Assembly (NCBI RefSeq): GCF_002160985.1
Contig: NZ_NFLQ01000013.1
Location: forward strand, 1 to 64,000
Reading direction: 5' to 3'
Source: Lachnoclostridium sp. An118
GTDB taxonomy: Bacteria > Bacillota > Clostridia > Lachnospirales > Lachnospiraceae
Length of the DNA: 64,000 nucleotides
Position numbers and translations under genes: made by a program. Shown one piece after another: positions 25,558 through 33,575 of this stretch (positions are counted from its first letter, which is position 1; the number at the start of each line of letters is the position of its first letter). Below the pieces are notes generated by a model. It saw only the letters and a program-made list of their open reading frames with translations. It did no database searches and was not told the origin of the DNA.

Positions 25558-27042
25558 ATGAACAACATGCCAGAAGTAAAGATCGGAGTTGTAGCTGTAA
25601 GCCGTGACTGTTTCCCGGAGAGCTTATCCGTGACAAGAAGACAGAACCTCATGAAAGCCTACACAGAGAAATATGGCTCAGAGGGAATCTATGAATGTCC
25701 TATCTGTATCGTAGAGAGCGAGATCCATATGGTGCAGGCTCTTGAGGATATCAAGAAGGCAGGATGCAACGCTCTGTGCGTTTACCTTGGAAACTTCGGA
25801 CCGGAGATTTCCGAGACACTGCTTGCAAAACATTTTGATGGACCGAAGATGTTCATCGCTGCCGCAGAGGAGTCAGGAAATGACCTTCTGGACGGAAGAG
25901 GAGACGCATACTGCGGTATGCTCAATGCAAGCTACAACCTGAAACTGCGCAACATTAACGCTTATATCCCGGAATATCCGGTAGGCGACGCAGAGGACTG
26001 CGCAGACATGATCCACGAGTTTATCCCGATCGCAAAGGCTATCGAGGGACTGAACAATCTGAAGATCATTTCTTTCGGCCCCCGTCCACTGAACTTCCTT
26101 GCATGTAATGCACCGATCAAACAGCTCTACAACATCGGTGTGGAGATTGAGGAGAACTCAGAGCTTGACCTGTTTGAGGCATTCAACAAACATGCGGGAG
26201 ATGAGAGGATTCCGGCCCTCGTAAAAGAGATGGAAGAGGAGCTGGGAGCAGGCAACAAGAAGCCTGAGATCCTGTCCAAACTGGCACAGTATGAGCTGAC
26301 CTTAAAAGACTGGGTAGAGGAGCACAGAGGATACAGAAAATATGTGGCTATCGCAGGAAAATGCTGGCCTGCATTCCAGACACAGTTCGGCTTTGTTCCC
26401 TGCTATGTGAACAGCCGTCTGACAGCTCAGGGTATCCCGGTATCCTGCGAGGTGGATATCTACGGCGCACTCAGCGAGTTTATCGGAACTGTTGTGAGCA
26501 ACGATACAGTTACACTGCTTGACATCAACAACAGCGTACCCAAGGATATGTACAACGAGGACATCAAGGGTAAATATGACTACACACTCCAGGATGTCTT
26601 CATGGGCTTCCACTGCGGAAACACAGCTTCCTCCAAGCTGTCCTTCTGCGAGATGAAGTACCAGAAGATCATGGCAAGGACACTGCCGGAGGAAGTGACA
26701 CAGGGAACACTGGAAGGAGACATCGTTCCAGGCGACATCACCTTCTTCCGCCTGCAGAGCACATCAGACAACATCCTCCGCGCTTACATTGCTCACGGGG
26801 AGGTGCTTCCGGTGGCATCCAGATCCTTCGGAGCGATCGGTGTGTTCGCCATCCCGGAGATGGGACGCTTCTACCGTCACGTGCTGATCGAGGGAGGCTA
26901 TCCGCATCACGGAGCTGTTGCTTTCGGACATTATGGAAAAGCACTGTTTGAAGTGTTCAAGTATATCGGAGTTCCGGTAGAGGAGATCGGATACAACCAG
27001 CCGGCAGGCGTGAGATATCCGACAGAAAATCCCTGGAGATAA
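25558..27042 (+). CDS. L-fucose/L-arabinose isomerase family protein
   Basis: Aldose-ketose isomerase of 494 residues, related to FucI and AraA. It shows an N-terminal substrate-binding domain, GKCWPAFQTQFGFVPC, the catalytic metal-site region SCEVDIYGALSEF, LLDINNS for the second metal ligand, and a C-terminal HHGAVAFGHYGKAL. These enzymes use Mn2+. The natural substrate is open: L-fucose, D-arabinose, L-arabinose or xylose-like sugars. The neighbouring xylulokinase suggests a ketopentose product. It is preceded by AAGGAGGAATG. A hairpin separates it from xylB but they are probably one operon with DUF4867. Confidence 0.88.
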   Translation: MNNMPEVKIGVVAVSRDCFPESLSVTRRQNLMKAYTEKYGSEGIYECPICIVESEIHMVQALEDIKKAGCNALCVYLGNFGPEISETLLAKHFDGPKMFIAAAEESGNDLLDGRGDAYCGMLNASYNLKLRNINAYIPEYPVGDAEDCADMIHEFIPIAKAIEGLNNLKIISFGPRPLNFLACNAPIKQLYNIGVEIEENSELDLFEAFNKHAGDERIPALVKEMEEELGAGNKKPEILSKLAQYELTLKDWVEEHRGYRKYVAIAGKCWPAFQTQFGFVPCYVNSRLTAQGIPVSCEVDIYGALSEFIGTVVSNDTVTLLDINNSVPKDMYNEDIKGKYDYTLQDVFMGFHCGNTASSKLSFCEMKYQKIMARTLPEEVTQGTLEGDIVPGDITFFRLQSTSDNILRAYIAHGEVLPVASRSFGAIGVFAIPEMGRFYRHVLIEGGYPHHGAVAFGHYGKALFEVFKYIGVPVEEIGYNQPAGVRYPTENPWR

Positions 27043-27064
27043 CCGGACAGCAGTAAAACAACAG

Positions 27065-27099
27065 GGCGGGGAGACAGGATGGGATCCCCGCCTTTCTTT
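27065..27099 (+). terminator. Intraoperon hairpin before xylB
   Basis: GGCGGGG (27065-27071) and CCCCGCC (27086-27092) pair, followed by TTTCTTTC. It lies between isomerase and kinase genes and is probably a partial terminator. Confidence 0.6.
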
Positions 27100-27113
27100 C
27101 TGAGGAGGTACAT

Positions 27114-28571
27114 ATGTTATATATCGGTGTGGATCTCGGCACATCAGCGGTGAAACTCCTTCTGATGGACGAGACAGGAGATATCAAGAATATTGTGTCA
27201 AAGGAATACCCTTTGTTTTTCCCACATCCGGGCTGGTCTGAGCAGAACCCGGAGGACTGGTTTGAAAAGTCCATGGAAGGGATCAAGGAGCTGACAGAAG
27301 GCTTCGACAGATCAAAGGTGGCGGGCATCAGCTTTGGCGGCCAGATGCACGGTCTGGTAGCCCTTGACAAAGACGATCAGGTCATCCGCCCTGCCATTCT
27401 CTGGAACGACGGGCGCACAGGCGAGGAGACAGACTACCTCAACAATGTGATCGGCAAGGACAAACTTTCACAGTACACGGCAAACATCGCTTTCGCCGGA
27501 TTTACGGCTCCCAAGATCCTCTGGATGAAAAAACATGAGCCGGAGAATTTTGCAAAGATCGTAAAGATCATGCTGCCAAAAGACTATCTGGCATACAAGC
27601 TGTCAGGATCCTTCTGCACAGATGTGTCAGACGCCTCTGGTATGCTGCTGATGGATGTAAAGAACCGCTGCTGGTCCAAAGAGATGCTGGATATATGCGG
27701 CATTACAGAAGAGATGCTTCCAAAGCTTTATGAAAGCTACGAAGTAGTCGGCACATTAAAGGAAGATGTGGCAGGAGCGCTGGGACTTTCAGACGATGTA
27801 AAGGTGATCGCAGGAGCTGGCGACAACGCTGCTGCCGCTGTGGGAACCGGGACAGTGGGAGACGGCATGTGCAACATTTCCCTTGGCACATCAGGCACGA
27901 TCTTTATCTCCAGTGAGAAGTTCGGCGTGGACGAGAACAATGCGCTCCACTCTTTTGCTCACGCAGACGGCAACTACCATCTGATGGGATGTATGCTCAG
28001 CGCTGCTTCCTGCAACAAGTGGTGGATGGAAGCTATCTTAAAGACAAAGGAATTTGCAAAAGAGCAGGAAGGCATTACGAAACTTGGGGAAAACAATGTT
28101 TTCTATCTTCCGTATCTGATGGGAGAGCGCTCCCCTCACAATGATCCGGATGCGAGAGCCATGTTCATCGGCATGTCCATGGATACCACAAGAGAGGATA
28201 TGACCCAGGCTGTTCTGGAAGGAGTTGCTTTTGGGCTTCGTGACTCTTTGGAAGTGGCAAGAAGTCTGGGCATTCAGATCGAGAGGACAAAAATCTGCGG
28301 CGGAGGCGCCAAGAGCCCTCTGTGGAAGAAGATCATCGCCAATGTCATGAACCTTAAGGTGGATGTCATTGAGAGCGAGGAAGGCCCGGCTCTTGGCGGC
28401 GCCATGCTGGCGGCGGTAGGCTGCGGGGAGTACCCGGATGTAAAGACCATCGCGGAAAAGATCGTAAAGGTTGTAGATACCGTGGAGCCGGAGGAGGAGC
28501 TGGTGAAAAAGTATGAGGAAAAATACCGGAAATTCCGGACCATCTATCCAACAGTGAAGTGTCTGTACTAA
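27114..28571 (+). CDS. xylB: Xylulokinase family sugar kinase
   Basis: FGGY-family kinase of 485 residues that phosphorylates a ketopentose such as D-xylulose with ATP. The N-terminal IGVDLGTSAVK holds the phosphate-binding motif, SFGGQMHGLVALD and LWNDGRTGEE are typical xylulokinase substrate motifs, and GAGDNAAAAVGTG and ICGGGAKSPLWKKI mark the second domain. A GAGGAGGTAC site precedes the ATG. With the isomerase, DUF4867 and the ChvE-type transporter, this completes a path from sugar uptake to the pentose phosphate pathway. A strong terminator ends the operon. Confidence 0.93.
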   Translation: MLYIGVDLGTSAVKLLLMDETGDIKNIVSKEYPLFFPHPGWSEQNPEDWFEKSMEGIKELTEGFDRSKVAGISFGGQMHGLVALDKDDQVIRPAILWNDGRTGEETDYLNNVIGKDKLSQYTANIAFAGFTAPKILWMKKHEPENFAKIVKIMLPKDYLAYKLSGSFCTDVSDASGMLLMDVKNRCWSKEMLDICGITEEMLPKLYESYEVVGTLKEDVAGALGLSDDVKVIAGAGDNAAAAVGTGTVGDGMCNISLGTSGTIFISSEKFGVDENNALHSFAHADGNYHLMGCMLSAASCNKWWMEAILKTKEFAKEQEGITKLGENNVFYLPYLMGERSPHNDPDARAMFIGMSMDTTREDMTQAVLEGVAFGLRDSLEVARSLGIQIERTKICGGGAKSPLWKKIIANVMNLKVDVIESEEGPALGGAMLAAVGCGEYPDVKTIAEKIVKVVDTVEPEEELVKKYEEKYRKFRTIYPTVKCLY

Positions 28572-28600
28572 AAAAAGCAATTAAATACGGATAAAGCCGG

Positions 28601-28633
28601 ACTCCGGGGCCTTTGTCGGCTCCGGAGTTTTTC
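28601..28633 (+). terminator. Terminator of the isomerase-kinase operon
   Basis: ACTCCGGGGCC (28601-28611) and GGCTCCGGAGT (28618-28628) pair over 11 positions with one G-U pair, loop TTTGTC, then TTTTT. Confidence 0.92.
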
Positions 28634-28638
28634 CCTAC

Positions 28639-28667
28639 TTGTTATCTGAAAAAAAACAGATTATAAT
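28639..28667 (+). promoter_or_regulatory. Promoter of the phospholipase C-like gene
   Basis: TTGTTA (28639-28644), 17-base spacer, consensus TATAAT (28662-28667). It overlaps the end of the previous terminator region. Confidence 0.75.
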
Positions 28668-28746
28668 GAGAGCATGCAGCCATAAAGAATGAAACAAAGG
28701 AACAAAAAGCTGCAAATATTAGCTAACAAGGATAGGAGGCATCATT

Positions 28747-29538
28747 ATGCCTGCATTTTACGCGCATGACCGCTTTGGAAGGAAGGTTTATTCCAGACTG
28801 GAAGGAGAGATAAAACAGACGATCAAAAACCACAGCCGTCAGTTCCGGATCGGACTGCAGGGACCGGATCTCTTTTTCTTTTACCGGCCCTGGCATTCCA
28901 ACAAAATTTCGAAATATGGAAACCATCTCCATGAGATATCCGCCTATCCATTCTTCAGGCACGGGGCGGCCGTAGTACGGGAGAAGGGAAGGTCAAGCAA
29001 AGAGTATGCCTATCTTCTGGGATTTGCATGTCACTTTATCCTGGACAGCGAGTGCCATCCCTTTGTGGAAGAATACATAAAGAAGAGCGGTGTACAGCAC
29101 CTGGAGATCGAGGAGGAGTTTGAGAAGCTGCTCCTGCGGATGGACGGGAAGGACCCCTTTGCCTATCCCCTGGCAGAGCTGATCCCGGCGGATGGGACCA
29201 CAGCGGAAGCCATCTGCCCTTTCTATGATGACATCACGGAGAAGACGGCCCTCAGAGCTCTTAGGGATATGCGTCTGGTGAAAAAGCTTTTCACTGCGCC
29301 GGGGCGTCTGAAGCACGATGCCATCAACACAGTGATGAAGCTGACCGGGAAATATCCCTACATGAAGGGCCTGATGAACCAGCACAGGGATAATCTGCGG
29401 TGCAGAAGGAGCAGCCAGGAGCTGCTGAGTCGTTTTGACGAGGCGGCAAAGCTTGCCGTGGATATGCTCTACAGCCTGGACGAGACGATACAGACCGGAA
29501 AGGAGCTGAACAGACGTTTTGACAGAACATTCGAATAA
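28747..29538 (+). CDS. Zinc-dependent phospholipase C family protein
   Basis: A 263-residue all-helical protein of the zinc-dependent phospholipase C / S1-P1 nuclease superfamily. Histidines in YAHDRFG, GNHLHEIS and ACHFILDSECHPFVEEY fit the trinuclear zinc site. No signal peptide is visible, unlike the secreted alpha-toxin, so it is probably cytoplasmic. Natural substrate unknown. It has its own promoter and an RBS AGGAGG before the ATG. The nuclease gene follows 34 bases later, probably on the same transcript. Confidence 0.85.
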   Translation: MPAFYAHDRFGRKVYSRLEGEIKQTIKNHSRQFRIGLQGPDLFFFYRPWHSNKISKYGNHLHEISAYPFFRHGAAVVREKGRSSKEYAYLLGFACHFILDSECHPFVEEYIKKSGVQHLEIEEEFEKLLLRMDGKDPFAYPLAELIPADGTTAEAICPFYDDITEKTALRALRDMRLVKKLFTAPGRLKHDAINTVMKLTGKYPYMKGLMNQHRDNLRCRRSSQELLSRFDEAAKLAVDMLYSLDETIQTGKELNRRFDRTFE

Positions 29539-29572
29539 AAGGGAGAGACAGGATCGCGAAATATGGAAGCAT

Positions 29573-30505
29573 ATGAGAAGAACGGCCGGCGCCTATGTAC
29601 TTGCGCTGGCGGTTCTTCTCCTTTCTTCCTGTCAGGGGCTGCCGGAATCAGCCTCCTCATCTGCCGGCCCGGTCTCTGTCTCAGAGGAGGAGCTTGCGCT
29701 CGGTGATATACCGGAGTACAGCGGAGACCCTTATGTCGAGGTTGAGGGCGGTGAGCCGGATTTTACAGAGGAGGAGCTGACGGAAGAGCCCTACGAGTCA
29801 TACAGCGACCTGGACGAGCTTGGAAGGTGCCAGGAGGCTCAGGCCTGCGTGGGACAGGAGACCATGCCGGAGGGAGAAAGGGAGAGCATCAGCGAGGTGA
29901 AGCCCACCGGATGGCAGTCCGTGGAGTACGAGGATGTGGACGGGGGGTACCTTTACAATCGCTGCCATCTCATCGGCTACCAGCTCACCGCTGAGAATGC
30001 CAACGAAAAGAACCTGATCACGGGGACGAGATATATGAATACGGAGGGCATGCTCCCATTTGAGGACGAGGTGGCCGACTATGTGGAAGAGACCGGTAAC
30101 CACGTCATGTACCGGGTGACCCCTGTGTTTGAGGGGGAAAATCTGGTGGCCTCCGGTGTGTGGATGGAGGCTGAGTCCGTGGAGGATAAAGGGCAGGGTG
30201 TCTCCTTTAATGTGTATGTCTACAATGTGCAGCCCGGCATAGAGATTGATTATACGCAGGGTGACAGCCGGGAAGTGCAGGAGGACGAGCAGGCACAGAC
30301 CGGACAGACCGGCACCAGCCGGTCGCAGGATGCTGAAGACGGACAGGAGCACACCTATGTCCTCAACAAGAATACCCGAAGATTCCACGACCCGGACTGT
30401 GCCAGCGTGGACGATATCAAAGAGAAGAACAGAGGAGAATTTACAGGGGACAGGCAGCAGCTCCTGGACGAGGGATATGAGCCCTGCGGCAGATGCAGAC
30501 CGTAA
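29573..30505 (+). CDS. Secreted DNA/RNA non-specific endonuclease, lipoprotein
   Basis: Nuclease of the beta-beta-alpha metal family related to EndA and streptodornases. A signal peptide with lipobox LLLSSC opens the protein. The catalytic segment is YNRCHLIGYQLTAENAN followed by NLITGTRYMNTEG, with the usual DRGH replaced by NRCH as in many Clostridial homologues. The C-terminal tail HDPDCASV...GYEPCGRCRP has three cysteines and looks like a small zinc-binding module. Start: ATG 29573 gives a normal signal peptide, though the RBS is weak (GGAAG); a TTG at 29519 is possible. Role: DNA scavenging or uptake at the cell surface. Confidence 0.87.
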   Translation: MRRTAGAYVLALAVLLLSSCQGLPESASSSAGPVSVSEEELALGDIPEYSGDPYVEVEGGEPDFTEEELTEEPYESYSDLDELGRCQEAQACVGQETMPEGERESISEVKPTGWQSVEYEDVDGGYLYNRCHLIGYQLTAENANEKNLITGTRYMNTEGMLPFEDEVADYVEETGNHVMYRVTPVFEGENLVASGVWMEAESVEDKGQGVSFNVYVYNVQPGIEIDYTQGDSREVQEDEQAQTGQTGTSRSQDAEDGQEHTYVLNKNTRRFHDPDCASVDDIKEKNRGEFTGDRQQLLDEGYEPCGRCRP

Positions 30506-30522
30506 AAAATGAAAAAAAGCAC

Positions 30523-30550
30523 TTGTGTTATCCATAACAGGTGTTATAAT
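30523..30550 (+). promoter_or_regulatory. Promoter of the L25 gene with palindrome in the spacer
   Basis: TTGTGT (30523-30528) and an extended -10, TGT then TATAAT (30545-30550), spacer 16. A perfect palindrome TGTTAT-CC-ATAACA (30526-30539) lies between the two hexamers, and TGTTAT repeats at 30542-30547. It could be an operator. Confidence 0.65.
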
Positions 30551-30642
30551 ATACATGTAACAAGAAAATATACTTAACTGACCTCTTTGTTTTGCAAAGT
30601 CGAAGGCTGCTAAGCATCATCAGATTTTGGAGGAAAAGATAA

Positions 30643-31230
30643 ATGAATACTTTAAAAGCTGAAAAGAGAAACATGCAGACAAAAGCAAAGAAATTAAGGA
30701 GAGAAGGATTTGTTACCGGCAATGTATTTGGCAGGGAAATGAAAGAGTCCATGCCGATCCAGATTTTGAAGGCCGATGCAGAGCGTCTTGTAAAGACCCA
30801 TGGCAAAGGCAGCCAGGTCATGCTGGAGGTGGACGGACAGATTATGGATGTCCTTGTAAAAGAGATTGACTTGAGTCCTCTCAAGACTGAAATTTATGAG
30901 ATTGATTTCCAGGCTCTGGTAAGCGGCGAGAAGGTCCACTCTGTTGCGGAGGTTGTGCTGCTGAACCATGAGAAGGTCAACACAGGCCTTGTAAACCAGA
31001 TGCTCCATGAGATCGCCTTCAAGGCTGTTCCTGCCGCTCTTGTAGAGAAAGTTGAGATTGATGTGGGAGATATGAAGCTGGGCGATTCTATCCAGGTAAA
31101 AGATCTGGATATTGCCAAGAATAAAGATATCGATCTGATCACCAATCCGGAGACAACGGTTGTGGCTGTTACAGAGATCCATAACCAGTCTGTGGAGGAA
31201 GAGGAGACAGAGGCTGAGGAGGAAGCCTGA
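30643..31230 (+). CDS. rplY: 50S ribosomal protein L25 / general stress protein Ctc
   Basis: 5S rRNA-binding protein of 195 residues, the long TL5/CTC form. The N-terminal domain (about 1-90) has the L25 signature KAKKLRREGFVTGNVFG, and the C-terminal beta domain (about 95-180) is followed by an acidic tail (EEEETEAEEEA). In Bacillus Ctc is induced by stress. Here the promoter carries a palindrome, so a repressor may act on it. The leader of about 90 bases holds only a weak hairpin. A terminator follows the stop. Confidence 0.94.
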   Translation: MNTLKAEKRNMQTKAKKLRREGFVTGNVFGREMKESMPIQILKADAERLVKTHGKGSQVMLEVDGQIMDVLVKEIDLSPLKTEIYEIDFQALVSGEKVHSVAEVVLLNHEKVNTGLVNQMLHEIAFKAVPAALVEKVEIDVGDMKLGDSIQVKDLDIAKNKDIDLITNPETTVVAVTEIHNQSVEEEETEAEEEA

Positions 31231-31264
31231 AAGGCGTTCTCCTGACAAAATAAACGCGGGAAAG

Positions 31265-31293
31265 AGGCTGTGCTTCAAAGCATGGCCTTTTTT
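31265..31293 (+). terminator. Terminator of the L25 gene
   Basis: AGGCTGTGCT pairs with AGCATGGCCT with two G-U pairs and a 4-base loop, followed by TTTTTT. Confidence 0.82.
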
Positions 31294-31294
31294 A

Positions 31295-31323
31295 TGGTTA
31301 CAAAATCCATTTTCTGTGATAAT
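31295..31323 (+). promoter_or_regulatory. Probable promoter of the TetR gene
   Basis: TGGTTA (31295-31300), 17-base spacer and GATAAT (31318-31323) with a TG one base before. Confidence 0.5.
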
Positions 31324-31361
31324 ATCAAAGGAGGAACGGAGAAGAAAAGGAGAAAAGGCAG

Positions 31362-31949
31362 ATGGATCTGAAAAGAAAGATCATGGAGGCGGCCTGGGAG
31401 CTGTTCCAGGAGAAGGGGTACACGGCGACCACGGTCAATGAGATCATTGAGAAGGCAGAGACATCCAAGGGCGGATTTTATTATTATTTTCATGCCAAAG
31501 ACGAGCTTCTGAACTCGCTGTACCATTTTTTTGACCGGGAATATAAAAAATACTATAAAAGTATGGACAAGTCGCTGAATCATATCATGCAGATCAAGCT
31601 CCTGAATCAGTATGTATTCTATTTTATGGAGGGAAACGTGAAGGTGGATCTCCTGGCGTCTCTGTACAGATCCCAGCTCGCTGAAAAAAAGCAGACCAAC
31701 TTTCTTGATCCGGAAAGGTATTATCTCAAGCTGATCAAAAAGCTGATTTCGGATGGACAGAAAAAAGGTGAGATACGTACAGATCTGACCGTGGATGAGC
31801 TGGTGAAGCATATCCTGCTGGTAGAGCGCGGGATCATCATGGATTGGTGCGTGGAGAACGGAGGATACTCCCTGGGCTATTTTGGGGCTCACAGCTTTAA
31901 TCTGTATATGGAGTTTCTGGAACCATCTGAAAAGGCGGCGGAAGAGTAG
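31362..31949 (+). CDS. TetR/AcrR family regulator
   Basis: Transcription regulator of 195 residues. The N-terminal TetR helix-turn-helix (about 1-50) shows AAWELFQEKGYTATTVNEII and SKGGFYYYFHAKDELL. The C-terminal helical ligand domain (about 55-190) resembles no specific drug-binding subgroup. It lies upstream of and in the same direction as the DUF5058/amidohydrolase cluster; an inverted repeat before DUF5058 could be its operator. GGAGAAAAGG precedes the ATG. A terminator overlapping the stop codon ends it. Confidence 0.9.
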   Translation: MDLKRKIMEAAWELFQEKGYTATTVNEIIEKAETSKGGFYYYFHAKDELLNSLYHFFDREYKKYYKSMDKSLNHIMQIKLLNQYVFYFMEGNVKVDLLASLYRSQLAEKKQTNFLDPERYYLKLIKKLISDGQKKGEIRTDLTVDELVKHILLVERGIIMDWCVENGGYSLGYFGAHSFNLYMEFLEPSEKAAEE

Positions 31950-31976
31950 TGGAAATCTTCTCTTCCGCTATTTTTT
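31938..31976 (+). terminator. Terminator of the TetR gene
   Basis: GCGGAAGAG (31938-31946) and CTCTTCCGC (31960-31968) pair perfectly; the loop of 13 bases contains the TAG stop codon, so the stem starts inside the coding sequence. TATTTTTT follows. Confidence 0.85.
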
Positions 31977-32095
31977 ACCTGATAACAAACCACAGTCTTT
32001 TTTTAAGTGGAAATATACACAAAATATTATCTGAAAAAATAGCTAATATTCACAATTAAAGTAGAAAATATTTCACAAAAATATATATTATTAGA
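31977..32095. other. Very AT-rich spacer before the DUF5058 cluster
   Basis: The base composition is far below the surrounding GC, with runs such as ATATATATTATTAG. No coding frame is seen. It may be a site for protein binding or DNA bending, or a marker of a joined segment. Confidence 0.45.
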
Positions 32096-32132
32096 ACAAT
32101 ATCTTGCTTAATTTACGATATTGTGATATGAT
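32096..32132 (+). promoter_or_regulatory. Promoter and inverted repeat before DUF5058
   Basis: TTGCTT (32104-32109), 17-base spacer and TATGAT (32127-32132) with TGA before it form an extended -10 promoter. ACAATATC (32096-32103) and GATATTGT (32117-32124) form an inverted repeat with a 13-base gap around the -35, a plausible repressor site. Confidence 0.65.
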
Positions 32133-32178
32133 TAACAAAAATCAACAGACCACGGTTTCTAGAGGAAGGAGTGATACT

Positions 32179-32883
32179 ATGAGTTATAGTGATATATGCA
32201 ATGCACCGTGGATGTACATCTGGGTAGGAGTTTTATTGATCGCAGTGATCGTCCAGTGTCTGATCTTCATGAAAAAGGCGTGGACAAGGGCGAGAGGGCT
32301 GGGGCTTTCCAATCAGCAGATAAGAAAAGGCCTGACTACGGGAGTGACTATCAGCATCGTGCCTACCCTGCCAGTCCTGGTTGTTTTCCTGTCCCTCATG
32401 CCTCTTCTGGGGGCTCCGCTTCCCTGGCTCCGGCTCTCGGTGATCGGCTCGGCCTACTACGAGACGTATGCGGCCACCACCGCGCTGGAGTGTGTGGGCG
32501 AGTCTCTCACGGTAAACGGGTACTCGGCTGTGGGCTGGATCGCGGCGGCCTGGGTCATGACTGTAGGGGGAAGCGCCTGCATCCTCTGGTCCACCATCAT
32601 GATCAAGCCTATCTCCTCCCTATACAATAAAGCGGAGAAGATTGATATGGGTCTTGTGCTCGCCATTGGAAGCGGCTGTCTGGCCGGTGTAATGGCATAT
32701 GTCTCTGTTGCTTATGGCTTCGGCCAGATGTCCACTCAGGGCGTGGTCTTCCTGATCAGCTTTGCAGCAGGTGCGGTCCTTGTGATCCTGCATAAGAAAT
32801 TTCCAAAGCTGAAGTGGATCTCTGATTATATCATGGCTATCAGCATGCTGGTCGGGATGGCGGCAGCGTGTATCATTTTTTAA
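32179..32883 (+). CDS. DUF5058 family membrane protein
   Basis: Integral membrane protein of 234 residues with about six hydrophobic segments: WMYIWVGVLLIAVIVQCLIF, a long one around VPTLPVLVVFLSLMPLLG, then near 115-135, 158-180, 188-202 and 214-234. It belongs to DUF5058, of unknown function. ETYAATTALECVGE in the middle is polar and charged within a membrane region, perhaps part of a transport path. The start at 32179 follows GAGGAAGGAG; an upstream in-frame ATG lacks a site. The second membrane gene follows 12 bases later, then an amidohydrolase, so a transporter for that enzyme's substrate is inferred. Confidence 0.8.
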   Translation: MSYSDICNAPWMYIWVGVLLIAVIVQCLIFMKKAWTRARGLGLSNQQIRKGLTTGVTISIVPTLPVLVVFLSLMPLLGAPLPWLRLSVIGSAYYETYAATTALECVGESLTVNGYSAVGWIAAAWVMTVGGSACILWSTIMIKPISSLYNKAEKIDMGLVLAIGSGCLAGVMAYVSVAYGFGQMSTQGVVFLISFAAGAVLVILHKKFPKLKWISDYIMAISMLVGMAAACIIF

Positions 32884-32895
32884 GGAGGGAACGGT

Positions 32896-33573
32896 ATGAA
32901 GCTACAGTCTAGAGAAGATTTCAACAAATGGACACACAGATTTGGCATACTGTCCAGCCTTGTACTTTTTGTGGGAATGACCGCATTTCCGGTGGTGGCA
33001 AGCGCGGTGTACGGCCTGTGGCCGGACTTCAGAGCGCTGTGGCCCGGCTTTATCGCTGTGATCCTGTTCATGGCTCCCTACTGGCCGGCCGAGACCATCG
33101 GGTACATGCCCGTCATGGGACCAGGGGCGCTGTATATGTCCTACATCACGGGAAATGTTACAAACCTGCGGATGCCTGCCACGGTGGGCACCATCAATTC
33201 CCTGGGTATCAAGCCTAACACGGATGCCTGTCACACCATGGCCATCATCGCCTGTGGTGCGTCGGTCATCACCACAGTGGCCATCGTGGCGATTGGCGTT
33301 GTAGTCGCGGCGCCTCTCTCACCGGTGCTCAACTCGCCAACCCTGCAGCCTGCCTTTGACTATGTAGTGCCCGCCCTCTTTGGAGGACTGGTGGCCCAGA
33401 CCATACTGAAGGGTAAGAAGCAGTTCGGGTTTTATCTCGTTCCCCTGGCGGTCTGCCTTGTATGCTGCTATTTCACACCCATAAGCGGGGCGTATTATAT
33501 GCTGATCGCCATTGCTGTCTCTGCGGCAATTTATATTGTGGATTATAAAAAAGGAAAAGCAAAGGAGGAGTAA
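32896..33573 (+). CDS. Small membrane protein, partner of DUF5058
   Basis: A 225-residue membrane protein with about six helices (near 17-38, 45-62, 110-135, 142-165, 175-190 and 195-213). I do not recognise a named family. MAPYWPAETIGYMPVMGPGALYMSYITGNVTNL is conserved-looking, with Gly, Pro and Tyr rich loops. It is similar in size and helix count to the DUF5058 protein and lies between it and the amidohydrolase (gap 2 bases), so the two probably form a two-part permease. AAGGAGGGAACGG precedes the ATG. Confidence 0.65.
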   Translation: MKLQSREDFNKWTHRFGILSSLVLFVGMTAFPVVASAVYGLWPDFRALWPGFIAVILFMAPYWPAETIGYMPVMGPGALYMSYITGNVTNLRMPATVGTINSLGIKPNTDACHTMAIIACGASVITTVAIVAIGVVVAAPLSPVLNSPTLQPAFDYVVPALFGGLVAQTILKGKKQFGFYLVPLAVCLVCCYFTPISGAYYMLIAIAVSAAIYIVDYKKGKAKEE

Positions 33574-33575
33574 CT

